Position numbers and translations under genes: made by a program. This document shows, in pieces, positions 30,430-39,283 of a stretch of DNA of 64,000 nt. The DNA comes from a bacterium (lineage in GTDB: Bacteria; Planctomycetota; UBA1135; UBA2386), in NCBI GenBank assembly GCA_030432695.1, contig JAUILN010000003.1:310001-374000 (forward strand), in the 5' to 3' direction. The notes beneath the pieces are model-generated. The model was not told where the DNA came from. It searched no databases and saw only the letters and a list, made by a program, of their open reading frames with translations. Each line of letters starts with the position of its first letter. Positions within the stretch are counted from its first letter, which is position 1.

Positions 30430-31851
30430 TCAGCCCGGTGTCATGGCGTCGCTCGATGCCGCCGCCGCATGCTTGTGGAGCCGCTTCTGTCGTCGGGCGA
30501 TGCGATCCAGCTCGTGCTGTTCACGAGCCAGTCGGTCTCGTCGTGCGCTCAGGATGAACAGCAGCACCAGCAGCCCGACCAGCCCGGCGAAGCCGTACTT
30601 CACCCAGGTGGTCAGCGCGTGTTCCGGCAGGGCCTCGAATCGGTGCAGGTCGGCGGCGACGAACAGCGGCGTGAAGGTCATTCCGTACTGCTCCGCGTCG
30701 TACAGGTAGCGACGGAAGTAGTAGGCCCGGACCTCGAGGCTCTCGTTGTACTGGAAGCCGGAGATGCGCTTGGGTATCCACACCGGCACGACCTTCCCGC
30801 CGAGATCGCGGATCTGGATCCAGGCCTGGGTCCAGTGCTTGGCATCGATGGGATTAGGCCGCGCGACCGAGTACTCCGCGTAGACGAAGGTGCCCAGCAG
30901 CCTGACTGGCGTCCCGGGCTCGACCTGACCGTACTTGAACTTCACCAGCTGGTCCTTGGTGACCAACGGGTCGACGGCTCGCCAACCGAGCAGCGTGTCC
31001 TGGCCGGACTCCGCGCGGTGCCGCGCATAGCTGCCGAGTCGCCACAGCGGCTCGTCCTGCGATTCCTCGAGTCCCAGGCCGGAGTCCTGGAGGTCGACGA
31101 AGTTGCCGCCCTCCACCAGGCCGTCGCGGATGTCCGCGAACCAGCCGGGATCCAGTTCGGTGACCGTCGGCCACGGCTCGAACTCGGGGAACAGCTCGGG
31201 GCCGACCAACAGGGGCGCCTGCTCGGCTTGTGGGAAGATGTTGCTGTCGCGGAGCTTCAGGAAGTAGCCCTCGACACGGCACCAGCTGCCCTTCTCCAGG
31301 CCGGTGGCCGGTGGGAGGCTGACCTGGAACAGCACCTTGTCGCCGTCGTCGAGTTCGATCCAGCCCTCGTGGATCTTGTAGCCCTCGATCGGATGGCCGG
31401 GCTTGCCCGGCGACACGTGGCCGAGTCGACCCTCGTAGGCGAGGTAGGTGCCTCGGTAGGTGTCGGGGCTAGCGCGCAGCACCGACAGCGGGATCGGCTC
31501 GTCGGGAACGCCCAGGGCCTGCGCGACCGACGGCACGATCTGCAGCGATTTCTCGAGCAGGTGCGCCAGTGGCTCGGGCTCGAGGAGCAGTCGCTGCTCC
31601 CGGGTCGCATCCTTGGCGCGGTCGAGGATCTCCTGATCGAGTCGAGGAACCTCGACCTCGACCGGGGCCACGGGCGGGCCCGTGCCGAGATCACCGGGAG
31701 GCGACGAGTCGTGGAAGAACGCGAGGTAGACGAGGCCCGCCAGGAGCACGCCCATCGCGATGATCTTCCACCAGTCGGCCATCGCCGAGCGGGCCCGTCG
31801 CCGGGCGCGCTCGGTCTTGTCGTTCAGGGCGTTCGGTTCCTTGGCGCTCAC
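30430..31851 (-). CDS. Membrane protein of unknown function with two terminal membrane segments
   Basis: A 473-residue protein. A basic cytoplasmic leader is followed by a membrane segment at about 30-45 (IIAMGVLLAGLVYLAFF), a ~350-residue extracytoplasmic part and a second segment at about 421-440 (YGFAGLVGLLVLLFILSA), ending in a basic, His/Lys/Arg-rich cytoplasmic tail. The outer part contains two regions of OB- or SH3-like beta strands (TYLAYEGRLGHVSPG, then GTPVRLLGTFVYAEYSV). No family was recognised. It lies 28 bp before aroB on the same strand and could share its transcript. The start is a GTG without a clear ribosome site. Confidence 0.7.
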   Translation of the reverse strand: MSAKEPNALNDKTERARRRARSAMADWWKIIAMGVLLAGLVYLAFFHDSSPPGDLGTGPPVAPVEVEVPRLDQEILDRAKDATREQRLLLEPEPLAHLLEKSLQIVPSVAQALGVPDEPIPLSVLRASPDTYRGTYLAYEGRLGHVSPGKPGHPIEGYKIHEGWIELDDGDKVLFQVSLPPATGLEKGSWCRVEGYFLKLRDSNIFPQAEQAPLLVGPELFPEFEPWPTVTELDPGWFADIRDGLVEGGNFVDLQDSGLGLEESQDEPLWRLGSYARHRAESGQDTLLGWRAVDPLVTKDQLVKFKYGQVEPGTPVRLLGTFVYAEYSVARPNPIDAKHWTQAWIQIRDLGGKVVPVWIPKRISGFQYNESLEVRAYYFRRYLYDAEQYGMTFTPLFVAADLHRFEALPEHALTTWVKYGFAGLVGLLVLLFILSARRDRLAREQHELDRIARRQKRLHKHAAAASSDAMTPG

Positions 31852-31907
31852 GTCGGGAGGATAACGGCTCCCGCCCTCGGCGGTTCGTTCGTCCGCCCGG
31901 GTTCGGC

Positions 31908-32321
31908 TCAGGCCGGCGTGTCGTCGGGCTTCTCGAACAGGCCGCCGAGGTGGAAGTTGGCGATGTCCGAACGGTCGACGATGGTCGCCGCGTTGACGCC
32001 CAGTGCGATCGCGATGACCTCGGCGATCTCCTCCGCGGTGGCGCCCTCGCGCTTGGCCTTCTTCAGGTGACCCTCGAGGCAGCCCTTGCAGCCGGACACG
32101 AGCGCTGCGGAGATCGCGATGAACTCCTTGGTCTTCAGGTCGATCAGCGACTTGCCGTAGGTCGCCTTGTAGAAGCTCATGTAGATCTGCTTCAGCTCTG
32201 GCGTCAGCAGCGCATAGCTGCGCATCTGGGAGCTGGGCAGGCGGCCATCTCCGAGCGTGGGGTCACCGGAGTTGTTCGCGGCGGCCTGGGTCTCGGAGTT
32301 CTGGTCCTTGGTCTGATCCAT
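31908..32321 (-). CDS. AhpD-like carboxymuconolactone decarboxylase-family protein
   Basis: A 137-residue protein. The CMD/AhpD core includes the redox motif GCKGCLEGH (CxxC with downstream His) at about residues 77-85, a helix FIAISAALVS before it and the helical segment ATAEEIAEVIAIALGVNAAT after it. Such proteins act as small disulfide reductases or peroxidases, often linked to AhpC. The N-terminal ~35 residues (Gln/Asn/Ser-rich) are outside the domain. The preceding 250 bp carries a terminator and probably its promoter. The partner is unknown. Confidence 0.85.
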   Translation of the reverse strand: MDQTKDQNSETQAAANNSGDPTLGDGRLPSSQMRSYALLTPELKQIYMSFYKATYGKSLIDLKTKEFIAISAALVSGCKGCLEGHLKKAKREGATAEEIAEVIAIALGVNAATIVDRSDIANFHLGGLFEKPDDTPA

Positions 32322-32477
32322 CGTGCGTGGGTCCTGCTGCGAGGCGAGGCGTGCGGCCGCTCGGAGGGCCTGTCGGTGGGGCTCTTGGCGCGGTCCGGGG
32401 TGGGATCACCCGTCGGTGGACCGGCGGTTTCGCCCGGCTCGGGGCCGCGGATACGAACCTGCGGTGGCTGCGGAACG

Positions 32478-32506
32478 AAAAAAGCGAAGGGGTTTCGATG
32501 CCCCCT
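32478..32506 (-). terminator. Probable intrinsic terminator after the Nudix gene
   Basis: On the minus strand AGGGG and CCCCT form a 5-bp stem with a nine-base loop, followed after four bases by six T residues (complement of 32478-32483). This T run is the only one of its length in a gap of the window. The stem is short, so efficiency is uncertain. The gap 32322-32572 otherwise shows no gene. Confidence 0.45.
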
Positions 32507-32572
32507 CGGGGCGGAGGACTTTGGGGCGGCGAGGCGCCGGGAGCAAGCGGCAAGCCGCCCGGTCCGCTCCGG

Positions 32573-33001
32573 TCAGCTCGCCAGCCGCAGGCGCAGGCGC
32601 AGCAGGGCCTCCCGATCCCGCCGGTAACTGACCGCCTCGTAGGCCTGCTCGAAGTTCAGCCACGCGAACTCGCCGACCGTGGGGCCTGGTCGCACCGCGG
32701 GGCCTGGCTGGTCGGGCACCCCGGCCTGGTAGGCGTAGGGCCATTCGATCAGGCCGACGTCGCCGAAGACGTCCTTCTGCGGATCGGCCAACGGCAGCAG
32801 CTGGTGGGCGCGCGACAGGCCCGTTTCCTCGGCGACGCCGCGCTGGATGGCATCCTCCAGGTGGTCCCCCAGGCCGACCGGGCCGAGGACCGGGCCGAGG
32901 GGCCATTCGGCGCGGGGCCGGTGGCGGACCAGGAGGAACCGCGGGTCGTGGCCGTCGAAGCCGAACACGAACACGCGGACGCGGTGGTTGAGCGAGATCA
33001 T
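32573..33001 (-). CDS. Nudix-fold hydrolase with altered box
   Basis: A 142-residue Nudix-type protein (HRVRVFVFGFDG; RFLLVRHRPRAEWPLG; box region about 60-82). The box reads GPVGLGD, seven residues, then RGVAEETGL: the first Glu is Asp and the RE pair is RG, while the two metal-binding glutamates are kept. Activity may be weak or changed. ATG 33001 is chosen because AGGGAG lies five bases upstream; an ATG at 33055 would add 18 residues (MEPIALPG). Substrates cannot be predicted. The transcript appears to end at the hairpin just downstream. Confidence 0.75.
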   Translation of the reverse strand: MISLNHRVRVFVFGFDGHDPRFLLVRHRPRAEWPLGPVLGPVGLGDHLEDAIQRGVAEETGLSRAHQLLPLADPQKDVFGDVGLIEWPYAYQAGVPDQPGPAVRPGPTVGEFAWLNFEQAYEAVSYRRDREALLRLRLRLAS

Positions 33002-33199
33002 CGTCACTCCCTGGCGAGTTCGGACTGCGCTGCCCGGCAGCGCAATCGGTTCCATGGCAGAAGCCTACGTCCGAAGCCGACTGCCCGTCGCTGTGGCTAT
33101 CGGCGCGTGGAGCCGGGGCTACAGCCCGATCTACCCAGGATTCCCAACAGGGGACTCTCGTCCTACGCGGGTCAGTAAATTGTCCGCGCCCCCCGGCCG

Positions 33200-34246
33200 T
33201 CACTTCTTGCCGTCGCCACCGGCCGGGCCTTCGCCCTTCTTGTCGCCGCCGAGCAGGCCGCTGAGTCCCTTCACGGCTTCCTGCGCGGCCATCGCACCGC
33301 CGAGGAACCGCAGCGAATGGGGGATCGCCTCCTGGTTGTAGCCTTCGCGCCAGCCGTGCCCGCCGTCCTCGACCGCTCGCCAGGTGTGCGGGACCTTCCG
33401 CTCGGTCAGGAACTCGTGGAGCTGCTCGTTCGGCGCGAAGAAGCCGTAGCGGTCGGCGGTGCCGCAGTCGAAGTAGATCTTCAAGGAGCCGATGGCGTCG
33501 CGGTCCAACCCGCGGGCGATCGTCATCACGTTCTCCTGGCGCCAGCGGTCCTCGTCGAGCGGCTCGCCGAAGATCGAGGCCACGAGCTGGGCGCCACGGC
33601 TCTCGAGCCACGGGTACTGCTCCATGAGCTTCTCCGGGTCCTCGGGGAGCATCGCGGCCGAGTGCGCCGCCACCAGCCCGAAGCTGTCCGGGTGCTTGAG
33701 GGCGATCTTCAGGGCCCCGTAGCCGCCCATGCTCACCCCGGCGATCGCCCGCTCGCGGCGCTTCGACGACACCGGGTAGGTCGTGGCGACGTGCGCCAGC
33801 AGGTCCACCGCGACCATGTCCTCGTAGTTCGAGTCCTTGCGCACCGCGTTGGTCCAGAACGAGCTGCGGTCGCCCTCGGCGCACACCAGGATCAGCTTCG
33901 GAATCTCACCGTCGCTGACCAGCTTGTCGAGGACCTGGGCGCCACCGCGGCTGGCGAAGCGGTCGTGGTCCTCCCACATGCCGTGCAGCCAGACGACCAG
34001 CGGATAGGTCTCGCCCTGCTCCTTGGCCGCTTCCCAGCCCTTCGGCAGGAATGCCGAATAGGTCGTCTCCCGTCCGCCCAACGCCTCGCTCTCGAAGCGA
34101 CCCTGGACGTATTCGAACTGCTCCAGCTCGGGAGGAGCCCCACCGCCGCCGCGACGCCCACGCTGGGCCTCCAGATCGGCTGGGAGCAGGGCGCCAGCCG
34201 CGAGGGTCAGCGGCAGGAGGAGGTGCATAGGGCTCGGATGCGTCAT
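33200..34246 (-). CDS. Secreted alpha/beta-hydrolase (esterase D-like)
   Basis: A 348-residue exported protein. A signal peptide (LLLPLTLAAGALLPADLEA) is followed by a Gly/Arg-rich linker and the hydrolase: LVVWLHGMWEDHDRFA (oxyanion-hole region), nucleophile elbow AGVSMGGYGALK (Ser at the centre of GVSMG), Asp candidate in IYFDCGTAD, and catalytic His in EDGGHGWREG. The fold is that of feruloyl-esterase/esterase D and tributyrin esterases. The last ~25 residues are Gly/Lys-rich. GGAG lies about nine bases before the ATG. It is divergent from folC. Polysaccharide or ester substrates outside the cell are likely; the specificity is unknown. Confidence 0.85.
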   Translation of the reverse strand: MTHPSPMHLLLPLTLAAGALLPADLEAQRGRRGGGGAPPELEQFEYVQGRFESEALGGRETTYSAFLPKGWEAAKEQGETYPLVVWLHGMWEDHDRFASRGGAQVLDKLVSDGEIPKLILVCAEGDRSSFWTNAVRKDSNYEDMVAVDLLAHVATTYPVSSKRRERAIAGVSMGGYGALKIALKHPDSFGLVAAHSAAMLPEDPEKLMEQYPWLESRGAQLVASIFGEPLDEDRWRQENVMTIARGLDRDAIGSLKIYFDCGTADRYGFFAPNEQLHEFLTERKVPHTWRAVEDGGHGWREGYNQEAIPHSLRFLGGAMAAQEAVKGLSGLLGGDKKGEGPAGGDGKK

Positions 34247-34326
34247 GGGCTTCGGCTCCGTGGGGACGTGGGTTCGGCGGGGCCACCGACTGCAGCTCGC
34301 GCAGTCTCCGCGAACCGCGGGGCGAT

Positions 34327-34332
34327 TACGAT
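34327..34332 (+). promoter_or_regulatory. Candidate -10 box for folC
   Basis: TACGAT lies 46 bases before the chosen folC ATG and overlaps an earlier in-frame ATG (34331). If it is the promoter, that earlier ATG cannot be the start, which supports ATG 34379. Confidence 0.3.
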
Positions 34333-34378
34333 GCGACCCCGGCCGCCGGTTGGCGGTTTTCCGTCCTGGGCCGGACCG

Positions 34379-35671
34379 ATGGACGATTCCAGCAACCGCA
34401 TCCTGTCCCTCCTGGCCAGCCGCACCAACTACGAGCGGACCCGCCCCGACCGTCCGCGCCTGGAGCTCGGCACCATGCGTGCCCTGCTCGAGCGGCTCGG
34501 CCTGGCCCGCTGCGCACCCCGCGCGGTCCAGGTCGGCGGCTCGAAGGGCAAGGGCACCACCGCGGCCTGGCTCGAGTCACTGGCGCGCGCGGGCGGGCTT
34601 AAGGTCGGCGTCTACGCCTCTCCCCACGTGTTCACGCTGCGCGAGCGGGTGCGGGTGGACGGGGCTCTGGTCGACGGCGAGTTGCTGGAAGTCGGTGTGC
34701 GGCAGGTCCTCGCCGTCACCGACGGTCTGGAGCCCGCCGCGACCTTCTTCGAGATCATGACCGCCGCCGCTGCGTGGGTCTTCCGGGAGGCCGCCGCGGA
34801 CCTCGCGGTCTTCGAGGTGGGTCTCGGTGGACGGCTCGATGCCACCACCGCACTCGATGCCGACGTGGGTCTCGTGACCTCGATCGAACTCGAGCACACC
34901 GAGATCCTCGGGGACACGACCGCGCGGATCGCCGCCGAGAAGGCATTCGTGTTCCGGGCGGGAAAGGTCGGCTTCCACTCGGTCGACGACCTCGCGGCGT
35001 GCGAGGTGCTCGAGGCTCATGCAGAGCGCGTCGGCTGTCGGGTGGGGCGCCGCGGCCGCGAGTTCGATGCGCGTTGCATCGCCGGTACCGGACTGCTGGA
35101 ACTCACGCGCCCAGGCGATCGGCCGCGCGAGGTCGCAGCCCGCGAAGTGCCGGCGTACGAACACGCGTCGATCGCGTTGGCCTGGGCGGCGCTCGGCGTC
35201 GTCGCTCCCGGCTTGGAGCTGCCCGACGTGCTGGTGCGGCCGTCGCTGCCCGGCCGCTTCGAACAGCGCGTCGAGCCCGATGGCCGGCTGCTGGTCCTCG
35301 ACGGTGCCCATACCCAGCGCTCCTCGGCGCTGCTCGCCGAACAGCTCGACCGCGTCGCGCCCGGCGAGCGCTGGGCGATCCTGTTCGCCTCGGCGCGGGG
35401 CAAGCGTTGGCGCGAGGCCTTGAGCGTCCTGGCCCGCCGTGCCGATACCCTGATCGTCACCCGACTCTCGGGCACCGAATCCGTCGATCCGGACGAGGTG
35501 GTCGCAGAGCTGGCGCGGACCGGAGTCCGGACGGCGGTTGCCGAGTCGGCGGCGGTGGGCCTCGCGTTGCTCCGGCAGCACCAGGGCCCGCGACTCGTCG
35601 CCGGTTCGTTCTACCTGATCGGCGAACTCGGCCCGTCGCTCGGGGACCTTGCCACGCCGACGACACCATGA
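34379..35671 (+). CDS. folC: Folylpolyglutamate synthase / dihydrofolate synthase
   Basis: A 430-residue Mur-ligase-fold enzyme that adds glutamate to folates (and, in bifunctional members, makes dihydrofolate). Motifs: P-loop VGGSKGKGTTAAWL near residue 50, YASPHVFTLRERVRVDG (substrate loop), FEIMTAAAAWVF, FEVGLGGRLDATTAL, SIELEHTEILGDTTARIAAEKA in pieces, PGRFEQRV and LVLDGAHTQRSSALL. The start at 34379 agrees with the family N-terminus (SNRILSLLASRTNYE). It overlaps the next gene by ATGA. Confidence 0.94.
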   Translation: MDDSSNRILSLLASRTNYERTRPDRPRLELGTMRALLERLGLARCAPRAVQVGGSKGKGTTAAWLESLARAGGLKVGVYASPHVFTLRERVRVDGALVDGELLEVGVRQVLAVTDGLEPAATFFEIMTAAAAWVFREAAADLAVFEVGLGGRLDATTALDADVGLVTSIELEHTEILGDTTARIAAEKAFVFRAGKVGFHSVDDLAACEVLEAHAERVGCRVGRRGREFDARCIAGTGLLELTRPGDRPREVAAREVPAYEHASIALAWAALGVVAPGLELPDVLVRPSLPGRFEQRVEPDGRLLVLDGAHTQRSSALLAEQLDRVAPGERWAILFASARGKRWREALSVLARRADTLIVTRLSGTESVDPDEVVAELARTGVRTAVAESAAVGLALLRQHQGPRLVAGSFYLIGELGPSLGDLATPTTP

Positions 35672-36219
35672 GCAACGACGCGCCGAGGGAATCGGACTCG
35701 GGTGGCCCCCAGGCCACGCCGGTGGTGGTCGAGGACCTGTTCCTGACCGACGCCTTCCTGATCAAGGGGCGGATGTCGGGCAAGTACCACCGCCTGTCGA
35801 AGGTCCTCGAGGACTACGAGCGCACCTTCGTGTCGATCGAGGACGCGGTGCTGGTCTCGCTACGCGGCCACGACACGATCCGCACCCCACGCATCCACGT
35901 GAACGTCCGCGAGATCCTGCTCGCCCACGAGCTGGTCGACCTCGGCGGCGACGACAAGCTGCGCGCGCTCTCCACCGACGACAAGTCGACCCGCATCCGC
36001 GCCTTCTACAACGGCGGCGTGCAGCTGGAGCTGTCGGGTCGCATCGCGCCGGGAGCCTACGAGCCGAGCCGCGGTGCCTTCCGGCGTTGGATGGTGCTGG
36101 CGGAGCCGACGGTACGCGGGCTGAACGTCGGGGGCCGGCCGGAGCTCGGCGTGCTCGACGGCCTCGGCTACGCGATCGTGCAGAAGTCGCGGCTGAGCTA
36201 CGTGTACGACTTCGGGTGA
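35668..36219 (+). CDS. Conserved unknown protein co-translated with folC
   Basis: A 183-residue soluble protein beginning in the ATGA overlap with folC. After a ~20-residue acidic leader it shows a compact pattern (VVEDLFLTDAFLIKGRMSGK, HRLSKVLEDYERTFVSIEDA, GHDTIRTPRIHVNVREILLA) in which a small beta barrel with a following helix is plausible; it loosely recalls the DUF6812-type proteins of planctomycetes. The C-terminal half contains RIAPGAYEPSR and a Gly-rich loop. No catalytic motif is visible. It is convergent with the sigma-CarboxypepD gene, 10 bp away. Confidence 0.7.
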   Translation: MSNDAPRESDSGGPQATPVVVEDLFLTDAFLIKGRMSGKYHRLSKVLEDYERTFVSIEDAVLVSLRGHDTIRTPRIHVNVREILLAHELVDLGGDDKLRALSTDDKSTRIRAFYNGGVQLELSGRIAPGAYEPSRGAFRRWMVLAEPTVRGLNVGGRPELGVLDGLGYAIVQKSRLSYVYDFG

Positions 36220-36229
36220 GCGGTCTCGT

Positions 36230-39200
36230 TCACCGGTCGACCACCGCGCGCTCGGTCCGTCCCGGCGCGACCTCCACGCGACCTCGTGCGCGGACTGGTC
36301 CGTTCGCCTCGCCGTGCGCCCGCAGCTCGTAGTGCCAGAGGCCCGGATCGATGGTGAGTCGGAACAGTTCGGTCTCGCCCTCGAGACCGAACAGCGGATA
36401 AGGCCGTTCGGGACCCTTGGGTGCGCCGTCGCGCCACAGGAACAGTGCGGCGCGGTCCTCCGGCCAGGGCGTCTCGGCGGCGAGCACCAGCGTGGCTTCC
36501 TGCGCGAATTCGAGCGTGACGCGCTGCGGAGCAGGACCCGGGGGAAGTTCGAGGCGTGCGCGACCTTCGCCGTGCTCGATCGTGAAGGCCAGCAACCGGT
36601 CGGGGTCGCGGGCAAGGACGCGGAACGAAGCGGCGGCGTCCAGGGTGAGCGCACCATCCTGATGGAGCGGGGCCCGTTGGTCCGCACCGGTGAGACCACA
36701 ACGCTGACTGCGCTCGTCGAAGCGGATGCGCACGGTGCGGCCCTGGCCTGCGGCGTCCGTGCCGAGTGCCACCGTGATCGGCTCCACCGGAGGTGCGACC
36801 AGCTCGCGGACCACGGCGCGGTCGTCGACTCCGACCTCGAACGAGTCGAGCAGCTCGGCGCCGGTCCAGGTGAGCACGCGAAGTTGCCACGCTCCCGGCA
36901 CCACACCGTGCGGGACCTGGGACCGACCGATTCGGCCGACCAGCTCGGGGCCGGGGCGCGGGCCCTCGGGGGTGCGCGCCAGCAAGGTCACGCTACGTGC
37001 TTCGAGCGGCGCGCCGTGGGCATCGCGGATCTGCACGGTCAGCGGGACGCGTCGACCGTCCGGATCGGAGACGACCACGCGCTGCTCGGAATCGTCGTCG
37101 GCCGCGACCGCGACGGACAGCGCTGCCGCGGGTCCTGGTGGGTCGACCACCAGCCGGGTGTCGCTGCGCGGCGCGAGCGTGAGCGCGAAGCGTCCCGCGT
37201 CGTCGGTGAAGGTCGCCTCCTCGGCGACCGACACGCGAGCGCGCGCGATCGGCGCGTCGGTCGCGGTGACCACCCGGCCGCGGATGGTCCGCGCTGCGTC
37301 GAGGACGACCTCGAGCTGTGGATGCGGCTCGTCGGTTCGCACCGAACCGCGCGCGGGGAGGTGGCCCGGTGCGCGCACGGTCCAGGCGGTGGGGCGGCCG
37401 GGCGTCGAGGTGAGATGGATCGAGACGCGGCCCGTGTCGTCGCTGCGTGCAGTCCGTCCTGACGCATGCAGCGTCGCGCCGGCCAGCGGTCGTCGCGCCT
37501 CGTCGAGGACGAGGCAGCCCAGCTCGAGGGTCGCGGCGGTCGGGAGTTGGAGGCGTGTCGTCACTGGTGGCGTGCCGGAGGTCTGGCTGGAGCGGGCCAC
37601 GGCGCGCCGGCCGTCGTCGGTCAGGGCATGGAAGGCGTAGCCGCCTTCGCTCGCCGGCAGCGCCGGGAAGAGGGCGCGTCCGGCAGCGTCGGTGGTCACG
37701 CGGAAGCGGTCGGCGAACGGCGCGAGGCCGATCTCCGCGGCCGGTGGCTCGCTGCCGAGCGGGCCCTCGAAGGGCACGGCCAGCACGTCGACGTCGGCTG
37801 CCGGGGATCCATCGTGAGCGAGCACGGTGACCTCGGCGGCGTGCGAGCGTGCCAGCGAGAGTTCGATGTCGGCTACCCGATGCGCGGCACGGCGCAGGCC
37901 GACCAGGCGGACGTGTCCGACGCCGGCCGGATGGACCGCCACGAGCAGCGGTGGCGTGATGCGGCGCGCGGTCAGCGATTCGTCGAGGAGGAAGCTGCCG
38001 TCGCTCTGCGTGCGGCCGACCGGCCAGGCTTCGCGCAGGATCGCCCAGTCGCGGAGGGGGCCGAGACGTACGCAGTCGGGAACGAACCAGAGCTGGGCGC
38101 CGTCGATCGGTCGTCGGTCGGCATCCAGCACGCGGCCGGAGACGCGGGTGCCCGGTGGCAGGAGGATGGTGCCGAGATCGGCGTCGCGGGGCTGTCGGAG
38201 CGAGCGGTCGAGCGTGACCTGTTCGATGGCACGGGCCCGGTCCGGCGCACGGACCACGAGATCGAGCGAAGCGCTCTCGATGCGGTCGGCGGCGGCCAGC
38301 GCGAAGTTGCCCTGTCGATCGGTCGTGCCGGTGCCGAGCACGCGCTGCGGGCGGTCGGGGGTGCCGGGGCGGAGCACGAGTTGCACCGAGGCTTCGGCGA
38401 GCGGGGTCCACGACTCCTCGGCGAGCACGCGGCCGGTGACCTGCCAGAGACCGGTCTTCGGCGGCTCTGCCTCGGATCGTCCGATCGTTGCCACCACTTC
38501 GCGCGCGGCCTCGTCGGCGCGGCGCGGCGTGCCTTGCGTCTGCGGGTCGCTCGACTTCCGGCCGCCTGCCGCGGCGGGCGAGTCGTTGGAGCCGAGTGCG
38601 AACAGCACGCCGGCGCCGAGCGCGAGCAGGACGACGAGACCGGCGACGATGCGCGGCGAGGAATGAGCGGTCATGGTCAGCGCGGTGGCGAGGATCGGCG
38701 GGCTGGTCGGGAACAGCGACGTAAGGGCCAGCACCCAGCGGCCGCGGGAGCCATGGGCGTCGTCGAGGCGGGCGCGCAGTCGCTCGAGGCCACGGCGTTG
38801 CCGGGTCCGGACGGTCTCGACCGGAAGTCCGAGCCGGCGCGCGGTGGCGCGCAGGCCGAGGCCGTCGACGAAGCGGAGCAGCAGGACGCTGCGGTAGGGT
38901 TCTTCGAGCGCGAGCAGTTCAGCGGCCATGTGGCGCTGGAGCTCGGCCTTCGCCGCGGCATCGGCGGCGGCCGGAGAGACCTCGTCGACCGGTTCGGAAT
39001 CGTGGACCCCCGCGGCGGTGAGTCGGGCGCTCGGGTCCCGAGACGCGTTCCGCGCCAGGTTGCGTGCCACCGTCGCCAGCCACGGACGAGGTCCACGCGA
39101 TCCGAAGCGAGGGCGGCGCGCGACCACCCGGTGCAACGTCTCCTGCACCACGTCGTCGGCGCTGGCCTCGTCGCGCGTCAGGCTGCGTGCGAGGCGCTTC

Positions 39201-39265
39201 AGCCAGCCGGTCTCGCGGAGCACCGCGGTGAGTTCGGAGCTGTCGGTCACGGGGGCGGGAACCAT
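36230..39265 (-). CDS. ECF sigma factor fused through a membrane segment to carboxypeptidase-regulatory-like repeats
   Basis: A 1011-residue single frame. Residues about 10-170 form an ECF sigma factor: region 2 (WLKRLARSLTRDEASADDVV, then WLATVARNLARNASRD) and region 4 (LEEPYRSVLLLRFVDGLGLR, RTRQRRGLERLRARL). A membrane segment lies at about 206-225 (RIVAGLVVLLALGAGVLFAL). The remaining ~780 residues are extracytoplasmic beta-sandwich repeats of the CarboxypepD_reg type, seen as recurring VxGRVLDADRRPIDGAxL and GRFALT strands. Such fusions are known from planctomycetes, where an outer sensor could control the tethered sigma domain. No anti-sigma gene is adjacent. How the sigma domain is freed is unknown. 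The start ATG has no ribosome site. Confidence 0.85.
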   Translation of the reverse strand: MVPAPVTDSSELTAVLRETGWLKRLARSLTRDEASADDVVQETLHRVVARRPRFGSRGPRPWLATVARNLARNASRDPSARLTAAGVHDSEPVDEVSPAAADAAAKAELQRHMAAELLALEEPYRSVLLLRFVDGLGLRATARRLGLPVETVRTRQRRGLERLRARLDDAHGSRGRWVLALTSLFPTSPPILATALTMTAHSSPRIVAGLVVLLALGAGVLFALGSNDSPAAAGGRKSSDPQTQGTPRRADEAAREVVATIGRSEAEPPKTGLWQVTGRVLAEESWTPLAEASVQLVLRPGTPDRPQRVLGTGTTDRQGNFALAAADRIESASLDLVVRAPDRARAIEQVTLDRSLRQPRDADLGTILLPPGTRVSGRVLDADRRPIDGAQLWFVPDCVRLGPLRDWAILREAWPVGRTQSDGSFLLDESLTARRITPPLLVAVHPAGVGHVRLVGLRRAAHRVADIELSLARSHAAEVTVLAHDGSPAADVDVLAVPFEGPLGSEPPAAEIGLAPFADRFRVTTDAAGRALFPALPASEGGYAFHALTDDGRRAVARSSQTSGTPPVTTRLQLPTAATLELGCLVLDEARRPLAGATLHASGRTARSDDTGRVSIHLTSTPGRPTAWTVRAPGHLPARGSVRTDEPHPQLEVVLDAARTIRGRVVTATDAPIARARVSVAEEATFTDDAGRFALTLAPRSDTRLVVDPPGPAAALSVAVAADDDSEQRVVVSDPDGRRVPLTVQIRDAHGAPLEARSVTLLARTPEGPRPGPELVGRIGRSQVPHGVVPGAWQLRVLTWTGAELLDSFEVGVDDRAVVRELVAPPVEPITVALGTDAAGQGRTVRIRFDERSQRCGLTGADQRAPLHQDGALTLDAAASFRVLARDPDRLLAFTIEHGEGRARLELPPGPAPQRVTLEFAQEATLVLAAETPWPEDRAALFLWRDGAPKGPERPYPLFGLEGETELFRLTIDPGLWHYELRAHGEANGPVRARGRVEVAPGRTERAVVDR

Positions 39266-39283
39266 GGGGGCGCGAGGGTGGGT

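Noticed and set aside
32420..32470. Minus-strand GGTTCGTATCC resembling a tRNA T-loop
   Set aside because: The flanking bases do not form the 5-bp T stem, and no acceptor or anticodon stem can be placed around it.
33116..33127. GGGCT/AGCCC inverted repeat after the esterase gene as a terminator
   Set aside because: The loop would be only two bases (four with a shorter 4-bp stem) and no T run follows.
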